15,175 nucleotides of DNA, taken from assembly GCA_016212345.1 (NCBI GenBank), contig JACRGM010000034.1:1-15175 (forward strand). Reading direction: 5' to 3'. The notes under the pieces are model-generated. The model did not search any database, was not told the origin of the DNA, and worked only from the letters and a program-made list of their open reading frames with translations. Within the stretch, counting starts at the first letter, position 1; each line of letters begins with the position of its first letter. Both the position numbers and the translations under genes were made by a program. The stretch comes from Nitrospinota bacterium. Its GTDB lineage: Bacteria; Nitrospinota; Nitrospinia; SZUA-224. Positions 1-5,412 of the stretch are shown here, in pieces.

Positions 1-34
1 AGAATTCCAAACAAGGAAAGGAGGTGTATATAGA

Positions 35-241
35 ATGGCAGTAGAAAAGGCAATTGGTTCGTCCAGTCTGATTGAGGTTATTGACCGAATCCTGGATAAG
101 GGTGTTGTGGTTGATGCCTGGATAAGGGTCTCTTTAGTGGGTATTGAAATACTCGCCATAGAGGCCAGGGTAGTGGTGGCATCAGTAGAGACCTACCTGA
201 AGTACGCTGAGGCAATAGGTTTGACTGCAACAGCAGCCTAA
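35..241 (+). CDS. gvpA: Gas vesicle structural protein GvpA
   Basis: This is the main shell protein of the gas vesicle, which polymerises into the ribbed, gas-filled protein wall that gives cells buoyancy. The 68-residue product carries the whole GvpA core: SLIEVIDRILDKGVVVDAW at residues 11-29, then a beta-rich stretch RVSLVGIEILAIEARVVVAS (31-50) and VETYLKYAEAIG (51-62). Length and motif order match typical bacterial GvpA of about 70 residues. A strong AAGGAGGTG site sits 8 bases before the ATG. It is the first gene seen in the window, and its promoter would lie upstream of base 1. A long hairpin with a T-tract follows it, which would let gvpA be expressed far above the downstream genes. 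Identification is very secure. Confidence 0.97.
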   Translation: MAVEKAIGSSSLIEVIDRILDKGVVVDAWIRVSLVGIEILAIEARVVVASVETYLKYAEAIGLTATAA

Positions 242-256
242 GGATGGTCAACGACC

Positions 257-340
257 AAGGAGGATTCTTGCCGAATTATCCTTATGCCTCGATATATGGA
301 GGGGAAAGAGTATAATTCGCCAAGAATTCCTTCTTTTTTT
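257..340 (+). terminator. Rho-independent terminator or attenuator after gvpA
   Basis: The left arm (257-279, containing ATTCTTG and CGAATTAT) pairs with the right arm (312-332, containing ATAATTCG and CAAGAAT). The stem is about 20 bp with one C/C mismatch and a small GG bulge, enclosing a loop of about 32 bases. A T-tract (334-340) follows directly. The stem begins 15 bases after the gvpA stop. No other gvp gene seen here has so strong a hairpin behind it. I infer that it ends most gvpA transcripts, with read-through feeding the rest of the cluster; this would fit the large excess of GvpA needed in the vesicle wall. Confidence 0.8.
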
Positions 341-447
341 AAAGAGGAAAATTTAATCACCCCCACCTGGCCTCACCCCTCAATTTAGGTTATAGGTTAT
401 AGGGATTTGGGCAATTACCTAACACCTAACACCCAAAGGGGGTGGGT

Positions 448-475
448 GGCATGGACAAACTTGTTTGTCCGTGCC
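448..475 (+). repeat. Palindromic repeat module A, copy 1
   Basis: The core GGACAAACTTGTTTGTCC is a near-perfect palindrome extended by GGCAT on the left and GTGCC on the right, giving 13-bp arms with one T/G wobble around a TT centre. The same core occurs at 3755-3782, 4412-4439 and 7703-7730, always in the same orientation and always between genes of this cluster. The 30 or so bases after it (TTTGTGGTAGGGTGAAAGG, then a TATTTTTAGAGGAA box) are also shared with the copies at 3755 and 4412. It looks like a REP/MITE-type element; no transposase is nearby. Confidence 0.85.
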
Positions 476-504
476 TTTGTGGTAGGGTGAAAGGTATTTT
501 TAGA

Positions 505-552
505 GGAAATCCTCATACCGACCATAGTCGGCACAAAGTAGGGATGAAAATT
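505..552 (+). repeat. Repeat module B, copy 1 (CCGAC/GTCGG hairpin)
   Basis: The core CCGACCATAGTCGG (518-531) has 5-bp arms around CATA, and is followed by CACAAAG, a G-rich step and GATGAAAATT. Related copies lie at about 4366-4407, 7560-7610 and 9610-9656, all in this orientation. Unlike the other three, this copy is not fused to a gene end. It lies between module A and the fold-back at 545-615. Confidence 0.75.
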
Positions 553-615
553 TGATCACACTCACTAGTCCCCTCTCCCCTTTGGGGAGAGGGCAAGGGT
601 GAGGGGCTATTTTCA
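545..615. repeat. Nested GC-rich fold-back element before the first gvpC-like gene
   Basis: Three nested inverted repeats share one centre: outer TGAAAAT (545-551) with ATTTTCA (609-615); middle CTCAC (561-565) with GTGAG; inner CCCTCTCCCC (571-580) with GGGGAGAGGG (584-593) around a TTT loop. The inner hairpin and the flanking AAGGGTGAGGGG and TATTTTCAGAGGAA are nearly identical to 9830-9880 in front of gvpG. There is no T-tract after it, so it is not a simple terminator. It resembles a small non-coding mobile or REP-type unit with terminal inverted repeats. Confidence 0.7.
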
Positions 616-621
616 GAGGAA
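608..621 (+). promoter_or_regulatory. Repeat-borne ribosome binding box TATTTTCAGAGGAA, copy 1
   Basis: The AGAGGAAGG at its end (615-623) is the apparent Shine-Dalgarno site for the ATG at 626 and decides that start over the in-frame GTG at 599. The same 14-base box, with at most one change, precedes gvpH (3817-3830), the arsA-like gene (4460-4473) and gvpG (9867-9880). It is the right-hand edge of the repeat elements, so the repeat contributes the translation signal. Confidence 0.7.
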
Positions 622-625
622 GGTA

Positions 626-1228
626 ATGCCTTTATCAGAAGATATGAAAGATATTGTCGAGGATATGATTTCTTCTTATGATATGAGGATCCAGAGTATC
701 GGGGCCATCTTTGATACTACTTACCAACTCCTCGAAGGTCTTCAGGATTCCTTTCTTGATACAAAACAAGAACAAGAAAGGATTAATGCAGAATTACGGG
801 AGAATCTTGCCAAAAACGGGTCTTTAAGGAGGAAGGATTTTGACAATATGATGCAGGGCATCCTTTTAACACAGGAGGAAAGGGAAAGGGAGGTAAGGAA
901 TCTGTTAAAGACCTACCTTAATGAACAAAAGAAGATGATACATGCCTTAAGAGAGAATCTGGCTAAGATCAAAGATGCTATTGCCAAAGGTGATATTCAA
1001 AGGGTCAAGGATTTCCGTGGCATGATTATTGAAAAAATATTTGCCAAACCAGAAGAAAGAAAGGAAGATCTTACCTCTAATCTAAAGAGGTTTCAAAGAG
1101 AACAAAAGGCCTTGTCAAAAAGACTTAAACGACTTTTAGCAAAAGGGGATGAACTTCAGATAAAGGATATCAAATTAATGCTCAAGGAATTCAAAAACAA
1201 ACATAATAAAGAGCGAATAGCTCACTAG
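626..1228 (+). CDS. GvpC-like coiled-coil protein 1
   Basis: A 200-residue, highly charged, almost wholly helical protein with no signal peptide or membrane segment. After an N-terminal segment MKDIVEDMISSYDMRIQSIG (7-26) there are about three imperfect repeats of 50-59 residues. Each starts with an LRENLAK-like motif (58-64, 108-114, 167-173) and has a KDF/KDI motif further on (70-72, 128-130, 180-182). Repetitive amphipathic helices are the hallmark of GvpC, which binds the outside of the GvpA shell and strengthens it. The position between gvpA and gvpN is the usual gvpC position. The sequence is not close to cyanobacterial GvpC with its 33-residue repeats, so the assignment is by architecture and context. 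The ATG at 626 is chosen because a good AGAGGAAGG precedes it; the in-frame GTG at 599 lies inside a repeat element. It is paralogous to the next gene. Confidence 0.7.
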   Translation: MPLSEDMKDIVEDMISSYDMRIQSIGAIFDTTYQLLEGLQDSFLDTKQEQERINAELRENLAKNGSLRRKDFDNMMQGILLTQEEREREVRNLLKTYLNEQKKMIHALRENLAKIKDAIAKGDIQRVKDFRGMIIEKIFAKPEERKEDLTSNLKRFQREQKALSKRLKRLLAKGDELQIKDIKLMLKEFKNKHNKERIAH

Positions 1229-1242
1229 GGAAGGAGGTAAAT

Positions 1243-2031
1243 ATGGGAATGGGAATAGCTACTGATATTAAAAGGCTTGGTGAAGACATTATTACTTCTT
1301 ATGATATGCGAGTAAAGGCCATGGGAGAGCGAGTAAAGGTGGTAGGAGAATTAGTAAGAGATACTCACAATATGGTTAAAGGGTTTCAGGCAAGGGATAA
1401 AGAGAGAAGGGATAATCTCAAGGCATATCTTACAAAGTCCGAAGAAGATAGACTTAAGGATTTCAAGATAACGATGGATGATCTTGTAAGGTGTAAAGAA
1501 GATAGAGGTAAGGATTTGAAAATAATGATAGCCGAGATTAAAAGATTTATAGTGGAGACGAGGCAGGCGAATGCAAAATTAATGAAACAGAGTAGAGAAG
1601 ATAGAAATAAGGAAGTAGCAGAACTCTTAGAAAGATTTGCAAAGGATCATGAGGCCATGGCATCTGAACTTGAGAAAGGCCTTGAGAAAGGAGAGAGAGA
1701 GAGACTTAGAGACTTCGGGTCAATGATGAGTAGTATTCAAAAATCTATTCAGGATGTAATTAACGATACCAAGGGATTAATTGAGGGAGTTCGGGAAAAA
1801 CTGAGAAATAAAAAATTCCTTGCCTTCTTAGAGGATTTCAAGACCGAAAGGGAAAAGATGGCTGCTAATTGGCAGAAACTCTCTGAGGAGATGTATAAGA
1901 GGAGAGGCGGAAAGATATCGAGGGTAAAGGTAGAAGCTGATGAAGAGGTAAAGACCGTTGAAGAGGTAGTAGAAGCAAGGTCAAACAAAAAGCTAAAGCT
2001 AAACAAAAAAAGAGGAGTGAAGAAGATATGA
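1243..2031 (+). CDS. GvpC-like coiled-coil protein 2
   Basis: A 262-residue charged helical protein related to its upstream neighbour. It shares the N-terminal pattern EDII-SYDMR (13-22) and the recurring (R/K)L(K/R)DF--MM motif, for example RLKDFKITM in the first third and RLRDFGSMM in the middle. The C-terminal 40 or so residues are a low-complexity Lys/Glu/Val-rich tail ending in a basic run (NKKLKLNKKRGVKKI), which the first protein lacks. Together the two look like a duplicated and diverged GvpC-type shell-binding pair, one with a basic tail that might touch a negatively charged surface (inference). AAGGAGG sits 5 bases before the ATG, 14 bases after the previous stop. The stop overlaps the gvpN start (ATGA), suggesting translational coupling. 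Confidence 0.65.
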   Translation: MGMGIATDIKRLGEDIITSYDMRVKAMGERVKVVGELVRDTHNMVKGFQARDKERRDNLKAYLTKSEEDRLKDFKITMDDLVRCKEDRGKDLKIMIAEIKRFIVETRQANAKLMKQSREDRNKEVAELLERFAKDHEAMASELEKGLEKGERERLRDFGSMMSSIQKSIQDVINDTKGLIEGVREKLRNKKFLAFLEDFKTEREKMAANWQKLSEEMYKRRGGKISRVKVEADEEVKTVEEVVEARSNKKLKLNKKRGVKKI

Positions 2032-2969
2032 TAGAAGAGATGACAACAGTCCTTGAACCGAGTCCTCTACCAGATTTTGTAGAAACAAAGTATATTAAGG
2101 ATATTGTCAATAGGGCACTCTCTTATATTAAGGCTGGTTTTCCGGTCCATTTTAGAGGAGGCTCAGGTACTGGCAAGACAACACTCGCTATGCATATAGC
2201 AAGTAAGCTTAAAAAGCCTGTGGTAATGATTCACGGGGATGAAGAGCTCACAACCTCTGATCTAACAGGTGGAGAACATGGCTACAGATTTAGGAAGGTT
2301 GTTGATCGCTTTGTCTCTCGAGTTTTAAAGCTAGAAGAGGATATGGTCAAACATTGGGTTGACAATCGTTTAACTCTGGCCTGTAGATATGGATTTACCC
2401 TTATCTATGATGAATTCACCCGCTCAAAACCAGAGGCGAATAATATCCTTCTTTCTGTCTTCCAGGAGAAGATGATGGATTTGCCTATGGGAAGAGGTGG
2501 GGAGGAGTCATATTTAAAGGTTGATCCAGAGTTTACAGCTATCTTCACCAGCAACCCTGAGGAATATGCCGGGGTTCACAAGAGTCAGGATGCCTTAAGG
2601 GATAGGATGATAACTATGGATCTAGACTACTTTGACTATGATACAGAGGTAGCAATCACTCAGGGGAAATCCAAACTCTCTAGATCAGATGCTGAGATGA
2701 TAGTTAATATTGTTCGTGGTCTGAGAGAATCTGGAAAGTGTGAGTTTGCCCCAACTGTTCGGGGCTGCATTATGATTGCCAAGACACTTAAGACTCAAGG
2801 TATTACTCCTGCCAAATCCAACGGCGCCTTTATGGCGATCTGCCATGATATTCTATCCTCTGAAACGAGTCGAATTGGCTCTAAAACAAATCAAAATAGG
2901 GTCAAGAAGGTAGTTAAAGGGATTATCGAGAAGGAACTTGGCATGGGAAAGACGAGGAACTTGGCATGA
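2028..2969 (+). CDS. gvpN: Gas vesicle AAA+ ATPase GvpN
   Basis: GvpN is a MoxR-like AAA+ ATPase needed for enlarging gas vesicles to full width. The 313-residue product has Walker A GGSGTGKT at 44-51, Walker B LIYDE at 125-129, a sensor-1-like FTSNP at 173-177 and an arginine-rich DALRDRM at 188-194. The opening MTTVLEPSPLPDFVET and the segment PVHFRGGSGTGKTTLA are typical of GvpN, and the length is normal. The ATG at 2028 overlaps the preceding stop; an alternative in-frame ATG at 2040 would begin at MTTVLEP as many family members do, but AGAGGAG (2011-2017) serves the first better. The last codons contain a short direct duplication of GGAACTTGGCATG (2934-2946 and 2956-2968) that alters the C-terminus. 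Confidence 0.96.
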   Translation: MIEEMTTVLEPSPLPDFVETKYIKDIVNRALSYIKAGFPVHFRGGSGTGKTTLAMHIASKLKKPVVMIHGDEELTTSDLTGGEHGYRFRKVVDRFVSRVLKLEEDMVKHWVDNRLTLACRYGFTLIYDEFTRSKPEANNILLSVFQEKMMDLPMGRGGEESYLKVDPEFTAIFTSNPEEYAGVHKSQDALRDRMITMDLDYFDYDTEVAITQGKSKLSRSDAEMIVNIVRGLRESGKCEFAPTVRGCIMIAKTLKTQGITPAKSNGAFMAICHDILSSETSRIGSKTNQNRVKKVVKGIIEKELGMGKTRNLA

Positions 2970-2999
2970 GGAGAAAGAAGAAGTAGAAGGAGGACGACA

Positions 3000-3341
3000 A
3001 TGAGAGGAATTAATAACCTTAAAGGGCTCCATGCATTAAGGACTATGGATAGCACAAAGAGACGTTCCATACCGAGGATTCAAACCTCGATTTATTTAGA
3101 TATGTATATGTTGAATACAGAGAAGACAAGACTCTTAAGAGAAGACGAAAGACTAGGGGCAAGGAGATATGCTATTAGAAAGCGACTAGAAGAAATAGAG
3201 CAAGAGATGAATAAGTTACAAGAGGCTGAGACCGATGAGAGCACAGTTAAGGCCAGGACAAACAGAATCCTTTCAAAACATCCTTACATTCAGAAAGATG
3301 GGGGTAAAAAAGAGTGGAAGAAGATACCTTTAAATTATTAG
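3000..3341 (+). CDS. Small basic coiled-coil protein, possibly GvpV-like
   Basis: A 113-residue basic protein. Residues 20-36 (KRRSIPRIQTSIYLDMY) lead into a helix with heptad character (about 38-75, EKTRLLRED through KRLEEIEQEMNKLQE), then a polar tail ending KKEWKKIPLNY. An IPR-Q(T/S)S-YL-LY segment followed by a coiled coil is what I recall of small accessory proteins such as GvpV of cyanobacterial clusters. The match is from memory and weak, so no symbol is given. An AGGAGG lies 6 bases before the ATG. It sits between gvpN and gvpJ, 30 bases after the gvpN stop, and clearly belongs to the operon. Its biochemical role is unknown. Confidence 0.7.
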   Translation: MRGINNLKGLHALRTMDSTKRRSIPRIQTSIYLDMYMLNTEKTRLLREDERLGARRYAIRKRLEEIEQEMNKLQEAETDESTVKARTNRILSKHPYIQKDGGKKEWKKIPLNY

Positions 3342-3372
3342 GGAAGAAGAATAAAGAGCAAGGGAGATTAAA

Positions 3373-3672
3373 ATGGCTGATCAAATAGTGCATGCGGTTC
3401 AGACAACAAACCTTGCGGATATCTTAGAGAGGGTCTTAGAGAAAGGTATAGTTATTGCTGGAGATATTAAGATTCAGATCGCTGATGTAGATCTACTTAA
3501 TATTAAGATCCGTCTTTTAATTTCCTCTGTGGATAAGGCTATGGAGATGGGGATAAATTGGTGGCAAAGCGATTCTTATCTTTCTTCAGAAAGAGAAGAG
3601 AGAGAATTAGAGAAAGAAAATAAAACCTTAAAGAAGAGATTAAGGCAGTTAGAGGCAAAGACAAAAATTTAA
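3373..3672 (+). CDS. gvpJ: Minor shell/nucleation protein GvpJ
   Basis: A GvpA-family minor protein required for vesicle initiation. The 99-residue product has the GvpA-like core LADILERVLEKGIVIAGDI (14-32) and IADVDLLNIKIRLLISSVDKA (36-56). It then has the GvpJ-specific extension MGINWWQSDSYLSS (59-72), ending in a charged coiled coil (73-97, EREERELEKENKTLKKRLRQLEAK). The GINWW block followed by a helical tail distinguishes GvpJ from GvpA and GvpM. The tail is much shorter than the repetitive C-terminus of cyanobacterial GvpJ. AAGGGAGA lies just before the ATG. The next 163 bases are non-coding repeat sequence, so this ends the early block of the operon. Confidence 0.93.
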   Translation: MADQIVHAVQTTNLADILERVLEKGIVIAGDIKIQIADVDLLNIKIRLLISSVDKAMEMGINWWQSDSYLSSEREERELEKENKTLKKRLRQLEAKTKI

Positions 3673-3710
3673 AATTCAAAACATTCTGTATGCAATGCTT
3701 GTTTAGAATT

Positions 3711-3745
3711 TAGATATTAGGATTTAGAATTTATATAAAGCTGGG
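3711..3745 (+). repeat. 35-bp AT-rich repeat upstream of module A (copy 1 of 2)
   Basis: TAGATATTAGGATTTAGAAT and the following TTATATAAAGCTGGG recur at 7666-7700 with only about two differences. Both copies lie immediately upstream of a GGACAAAC module. The two intergenic regions therefore share a composite of at least 70 bp, implying that the whole unit was copied rather than the palindrome alone. Confidence 0.8.
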
Positions 3746-3754
3746 TGGCTGGGT

Positions 3755-3794
3755 GGCATGGACAAACTTGTTTGTCCGTGCTTGTTTGTCCGTG
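3755..3794 (+). repeat. Palindromic repeat module A, copy 2, with a 14-bp tandem duplication
   Basis: The same GGACAAACTTGTTTGTCC palindrome as at 448, but the right half CTTGTTTGTCCGTG is duplicated in tandem (3767-3780 and 3781-3794). The element continues to the TATTTTCAGAGGAA box at 3817-3830, which lies before gvpH. Confidence 0.85.
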
Positions 3795-3816
3795 CCTTTG
3801 TTGGAGGCTGAAAGGC

Positions 3817-3830
3817 TATTTTCAGAGGAA
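3817..3830 (+). promoter_or_regulatory. Repeat-borne ribosome binding box TATTTTCAGAGGAA, copy 2
   Basis: AGAGGAAG at the end of this box lies about 6 bases before the gvpH ATG at 3836 and is its apparent Shine-Dalgarno site. The 14 bases are identical to 608-621 and 9867-9880. Confidence 0.7.
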
Positions 3831-3835
3831 GAAAT

Positions 3836-4384
3836 ATGGCAAAAGAAAAGAAAAAAAAGGAAGAAGAGAATTTAGATATTGATTTTGGTATAGGAAAGAT
3901 CAGTTTAGGAGGGTTATTTAAAGGTATAGAGAAATTAGTTGACCTGGCTGCAGATCTAAAAGAGGCTGGTGGTGAGATCAAGAAAGAAGGTGAAATAGAT
4001 CTAGGTCATCTTAAAGATGGTATGAAAGGGGTGTTTGGCTTTTCTATAAAGACAAGTATAGGGGGAAGGCCAATAGTTGAGTCATTTGGCAATATTAAGA
4101 AGAGCCCTAAAGGGCCTACAGTCAAGGAGGAGAGAGAGCCTATTACAGATATCTTTGACGAAAAAGAGGAGGTTCGTGTCTACGCTGAGATGCCAGGCGT
4201 GAATGAAGGGGATATAAGATTAGATCTAAAGGGGGATATATTAGATATCTCAGCCCAAAGCGGAGAGAGAAAGTATCATAAAGAGGTTTTACTTCCAGAA
4301 AAGGTAAATCCTGAGACCCTTACATCGAGTTATAAAAATGGTGTATTAGAGGTAAAGATGAAGAAACCCTCATGCCCATCATAG
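3836..4384 (+). CDS. gvpH: Hsp20-family gas vesicle protein GvpH
   Basis: GvpH is a small-heat-shock-like accessory protein thought to keep Gvp subunits soluble during assembly. The 182-residue product begins with a very basic stretch (KEKKKKEEE), then a helical segment with GGLFKGIEKLVDLAADL (25-41), followed by an alpha-crystallin-type domain (about 103-177). That domain includes EEVRVYAEMPGVNEGDIRL (111-129) and the C-terminal A-x-x-x-NGVLEVKMKK strand (about 165-177). The last residues PSCPS and the TAG stop come from repeat module B, so the usual short C-terminal extension is missing or replaced. Its ribosome binding site also comes from a repeat box. It opens a block with the ArsA-like and CDC48-like ATPases. 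The Hsp20 assignment is strong; the gvpH name rests on context. Confidence 0.88.
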   Translation: MAKEKKKKEEENLDIDFGIGKISLGGLFKGIEKLVDLAADLKEAGGEIKKEGEIDLGHLKDGMKGVFGFSIKTSIGGRPIVESFGNIKKSPKGPTVKEEREPITDIFDEKEEVRVYAEMPGVNEGDIRLDLKGDILDISAQSGERKYHKEVLLPEKVNPETLTSSYKNGVLEVKMKKPSCPS

Positions 4385-4407
4385 TCAGCACAAAGAGGGA
4401 TGAAAAT
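4366..4407 (+). repeat. Repeat module B, copy 2, forming the end of gvpH
   Basis: ACCCTCATGCCCATCATAGTCAGCACAAAG-type sequence, diverged from 505-552 in the left arm, ends with GATGAAAATGGG. The TAG at 4382-4384 is the gvpH stop codon and occupies the same module position as TAG 525-527 in copy 1. It is followed directly by module A copy 3. Confidence 0.7.
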
Positions 4408-4411
4408 GGGT

Positions 4412-4439
4412 GGCATGGACAAACTTGTTTGTCCGTGTC
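4412..4439 (+). repeat. Palindromic repeat module A, copy 3
   Basis: The same 18-base core palindrome and flanks as at 448, with one change in the right arm (GTGTC). It is followed by TTTGTGGTAGGGTGAAAGG and a TATTTTCTGAGGAA box (4460-4473) that runs into the ATG of the ArsA-like gene. Confidence 0.85.
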
Positions 4440-4459
4440 TTTGTGGTAGGGTGAAAGGC

Positions 4460-4473
4460 TATTTTCTGAGGAA
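4460..4473 (+). promoter_or_regulatory. Repeat-borne ribosome binding box TATTTTCTGAGGAA, copy 3
   Basis: This copy, one base different from the others, abuts the ATG at 4474 directly. The GAGG core is only 2 bases from the start codon, shorter than the usual spacing. Translation may therefore be weak unless another start is used, but no better in-frame start is visible before the P-loop. Confidence 0.5.
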
Positions 4474-5412
4474 ATGGGATTAACAGGATTAAGAGATGAT
4501 CCGCTAAAGCTGATATTATTTGGTGGCAAAGGGGGGGTAGGAAAGACAACCTGTGCCTCAAGTACAGCCCTTTACTGTTTATCATTGGATTTTAAGACAC
4601 TAATCTTTTCAACAGACCCAGCACATTCACTTTCTGATAGTTTGGGCCAGAAGATCGGCGATGAAATAAAAGAGGTACAAGGGATAAAAAATTTAAGTGC
4701 CCTTGAAATAAACTCAAAAAAGGCCTTTTCTAGATTTAAGATACAATATGAAGACCAAATAAGAAAGATATTAGATACCTCTACCTATTTAGATCAGGAA
4801 GATATCAACTCTATCTTTGCCTTACCCATCCCTGGTATAGATGAGATAATGGGATTTAAGACCATGGTTGACCTCATTGAGGAGGCAAGGTTTGACAAAT
4901 TCATTGGGGATACAGCACCTACGGGCCATGCCTTAAGACTTTTAACCTTACCTGAATTATTAGATGACTGGATTAAGGTGATGGCAAAGTTGAGGTGGAA
5001 ATATAGGTATATGGTAGAAAGATTTTCTGGGGGATATAAACCTGATGAAGGTGATGACTTTCTATTAAGTATGAAAAGGAGTGTAAAGAGGATTGAAGGT
5101 CTACTCCGGGATGATCAAAGGTGTGAATTTATCGTGGTAACAGTACCGGAGGATATGGCGATCTTAGAGACAGAGAGATTAATAGAAACATTAGGTAGAT
5201 ATGGGATAAAGGTAAGGCAGTTAGTGGTAAATAATGTATTAGAGTCAAATGGTTGTCCATTTTGTAGAGAAAGAAGAAAAGAACAGGAGAGATATATAGA
5301 TCGAATAAGGACAAGATTCAGTAATTTAAGGCTGACAATTACCTTTTTACAGCCTCGAGAGGTTAAAGGGGTAGAGGCCTTGAATAATTTTAAGGATATT
5401 TTATTTCAATAA
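4474..5412 (+). CDS. ArsA/Get3-like ATPase of the gas vesicle cluster
   Basis: A 312-residue single-domain ATPase of the ArsA/Get3 (SIMIBI) class. It has a deviant P-loop GGKGGVGKTT (17-26), switch I STDPAHSLSDSLGQ (46-59), switch II DTAPTGHALRLL (146-157), a nucleotide-binding VVNNV (251-255) and a CPFC pair (261-264) like the zinc-binding CxxC that makes Get3 dimers. Family members either drive arsenite efflux with ArsB or deliver tail-anchored and other hydrophobic proteins. No arsB, arsR or arsD is nearby, and the single P-loop domain with CxxC resembles Get3 more. I infer a role in handling hydrophobic Gvp subunits. Its stop overlaps the CDC48-like start (TAATG), so the two ATPases are coupled. 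The N-terminal codons (GLTGL) derive from a GGATTAACAGGATTAAG repeat. The start is only fairly certain. Confidence 0.88.
   Translation: MGLTGLRDDPLKLILFGGKGGVGKTTCASSTALYCLSLDFKTLIFSTDPAHSLSDSLGQKIGDEIKEVQGIKNLSALEINSKKAFSRFKIQYEDQIRKILDTSTYLDQEDINSIFALPIPGIDEIMGFKTMVDLIEEARFDKFIGDTAPTGHALRLLTLPELLDDWIKVMAKLRWKYRYMVERFSGGYKPDEGDDFLLSMKRSVKRIEGLLRDDQRCEFIVVTVPEDMAILETERLIETLGRYGIKVRQLVVNNVLESNGCPFCRERRKEQERYIDRIRTRFSNLRLTITFLQPREVKGVEALNNFKDILFQ

Larger units (their letters stand above)
242..625. other. 384-base intergenic region built of repeats
   Basis: No convincing gene lies here. In order it holds the gvpA terminator (257-340); a stretch with short tandem motifs (TTAGGTTATAGGTTATAGGG near 385-404 and CCTAACACCTAACACCC near 418-434); the GGACAAAC palindrome module (448-475); a TATTTTTAGAGGAA box (495-508); the CCGAC/GTCGG module (about 505-552); and a GC-rich fold-back (545-615) leading into the ribosome binding site of the next gene. 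A 34-codon open frame from the ATG at 451 runs through the repeat modules and is judged a by-product of them. Confidence 0.75.

Noticed and set aside
451..555. 34-codon open frame beginning MDKLVCPCLCG inside the repeat modules
   Set aside because: The same frame start occurs in all four palindrome copies with different endings and no ribosome site. It is a by-product of the repeat, not a gene.
599..625. GTG start giving nine extra residues on the first gvpC-like protein
   Set aside because: The extra codons lie in the fold-back repeat and cover the ribosome binding site of the better ATG at 626.
4474..5412. Arsenic resistance operon
   Set aside because: Only an ArsA/Get3-like ATPase is present, with no arsR, arsB, arsC or arsD, and it lies inside a gas vesicle operon.
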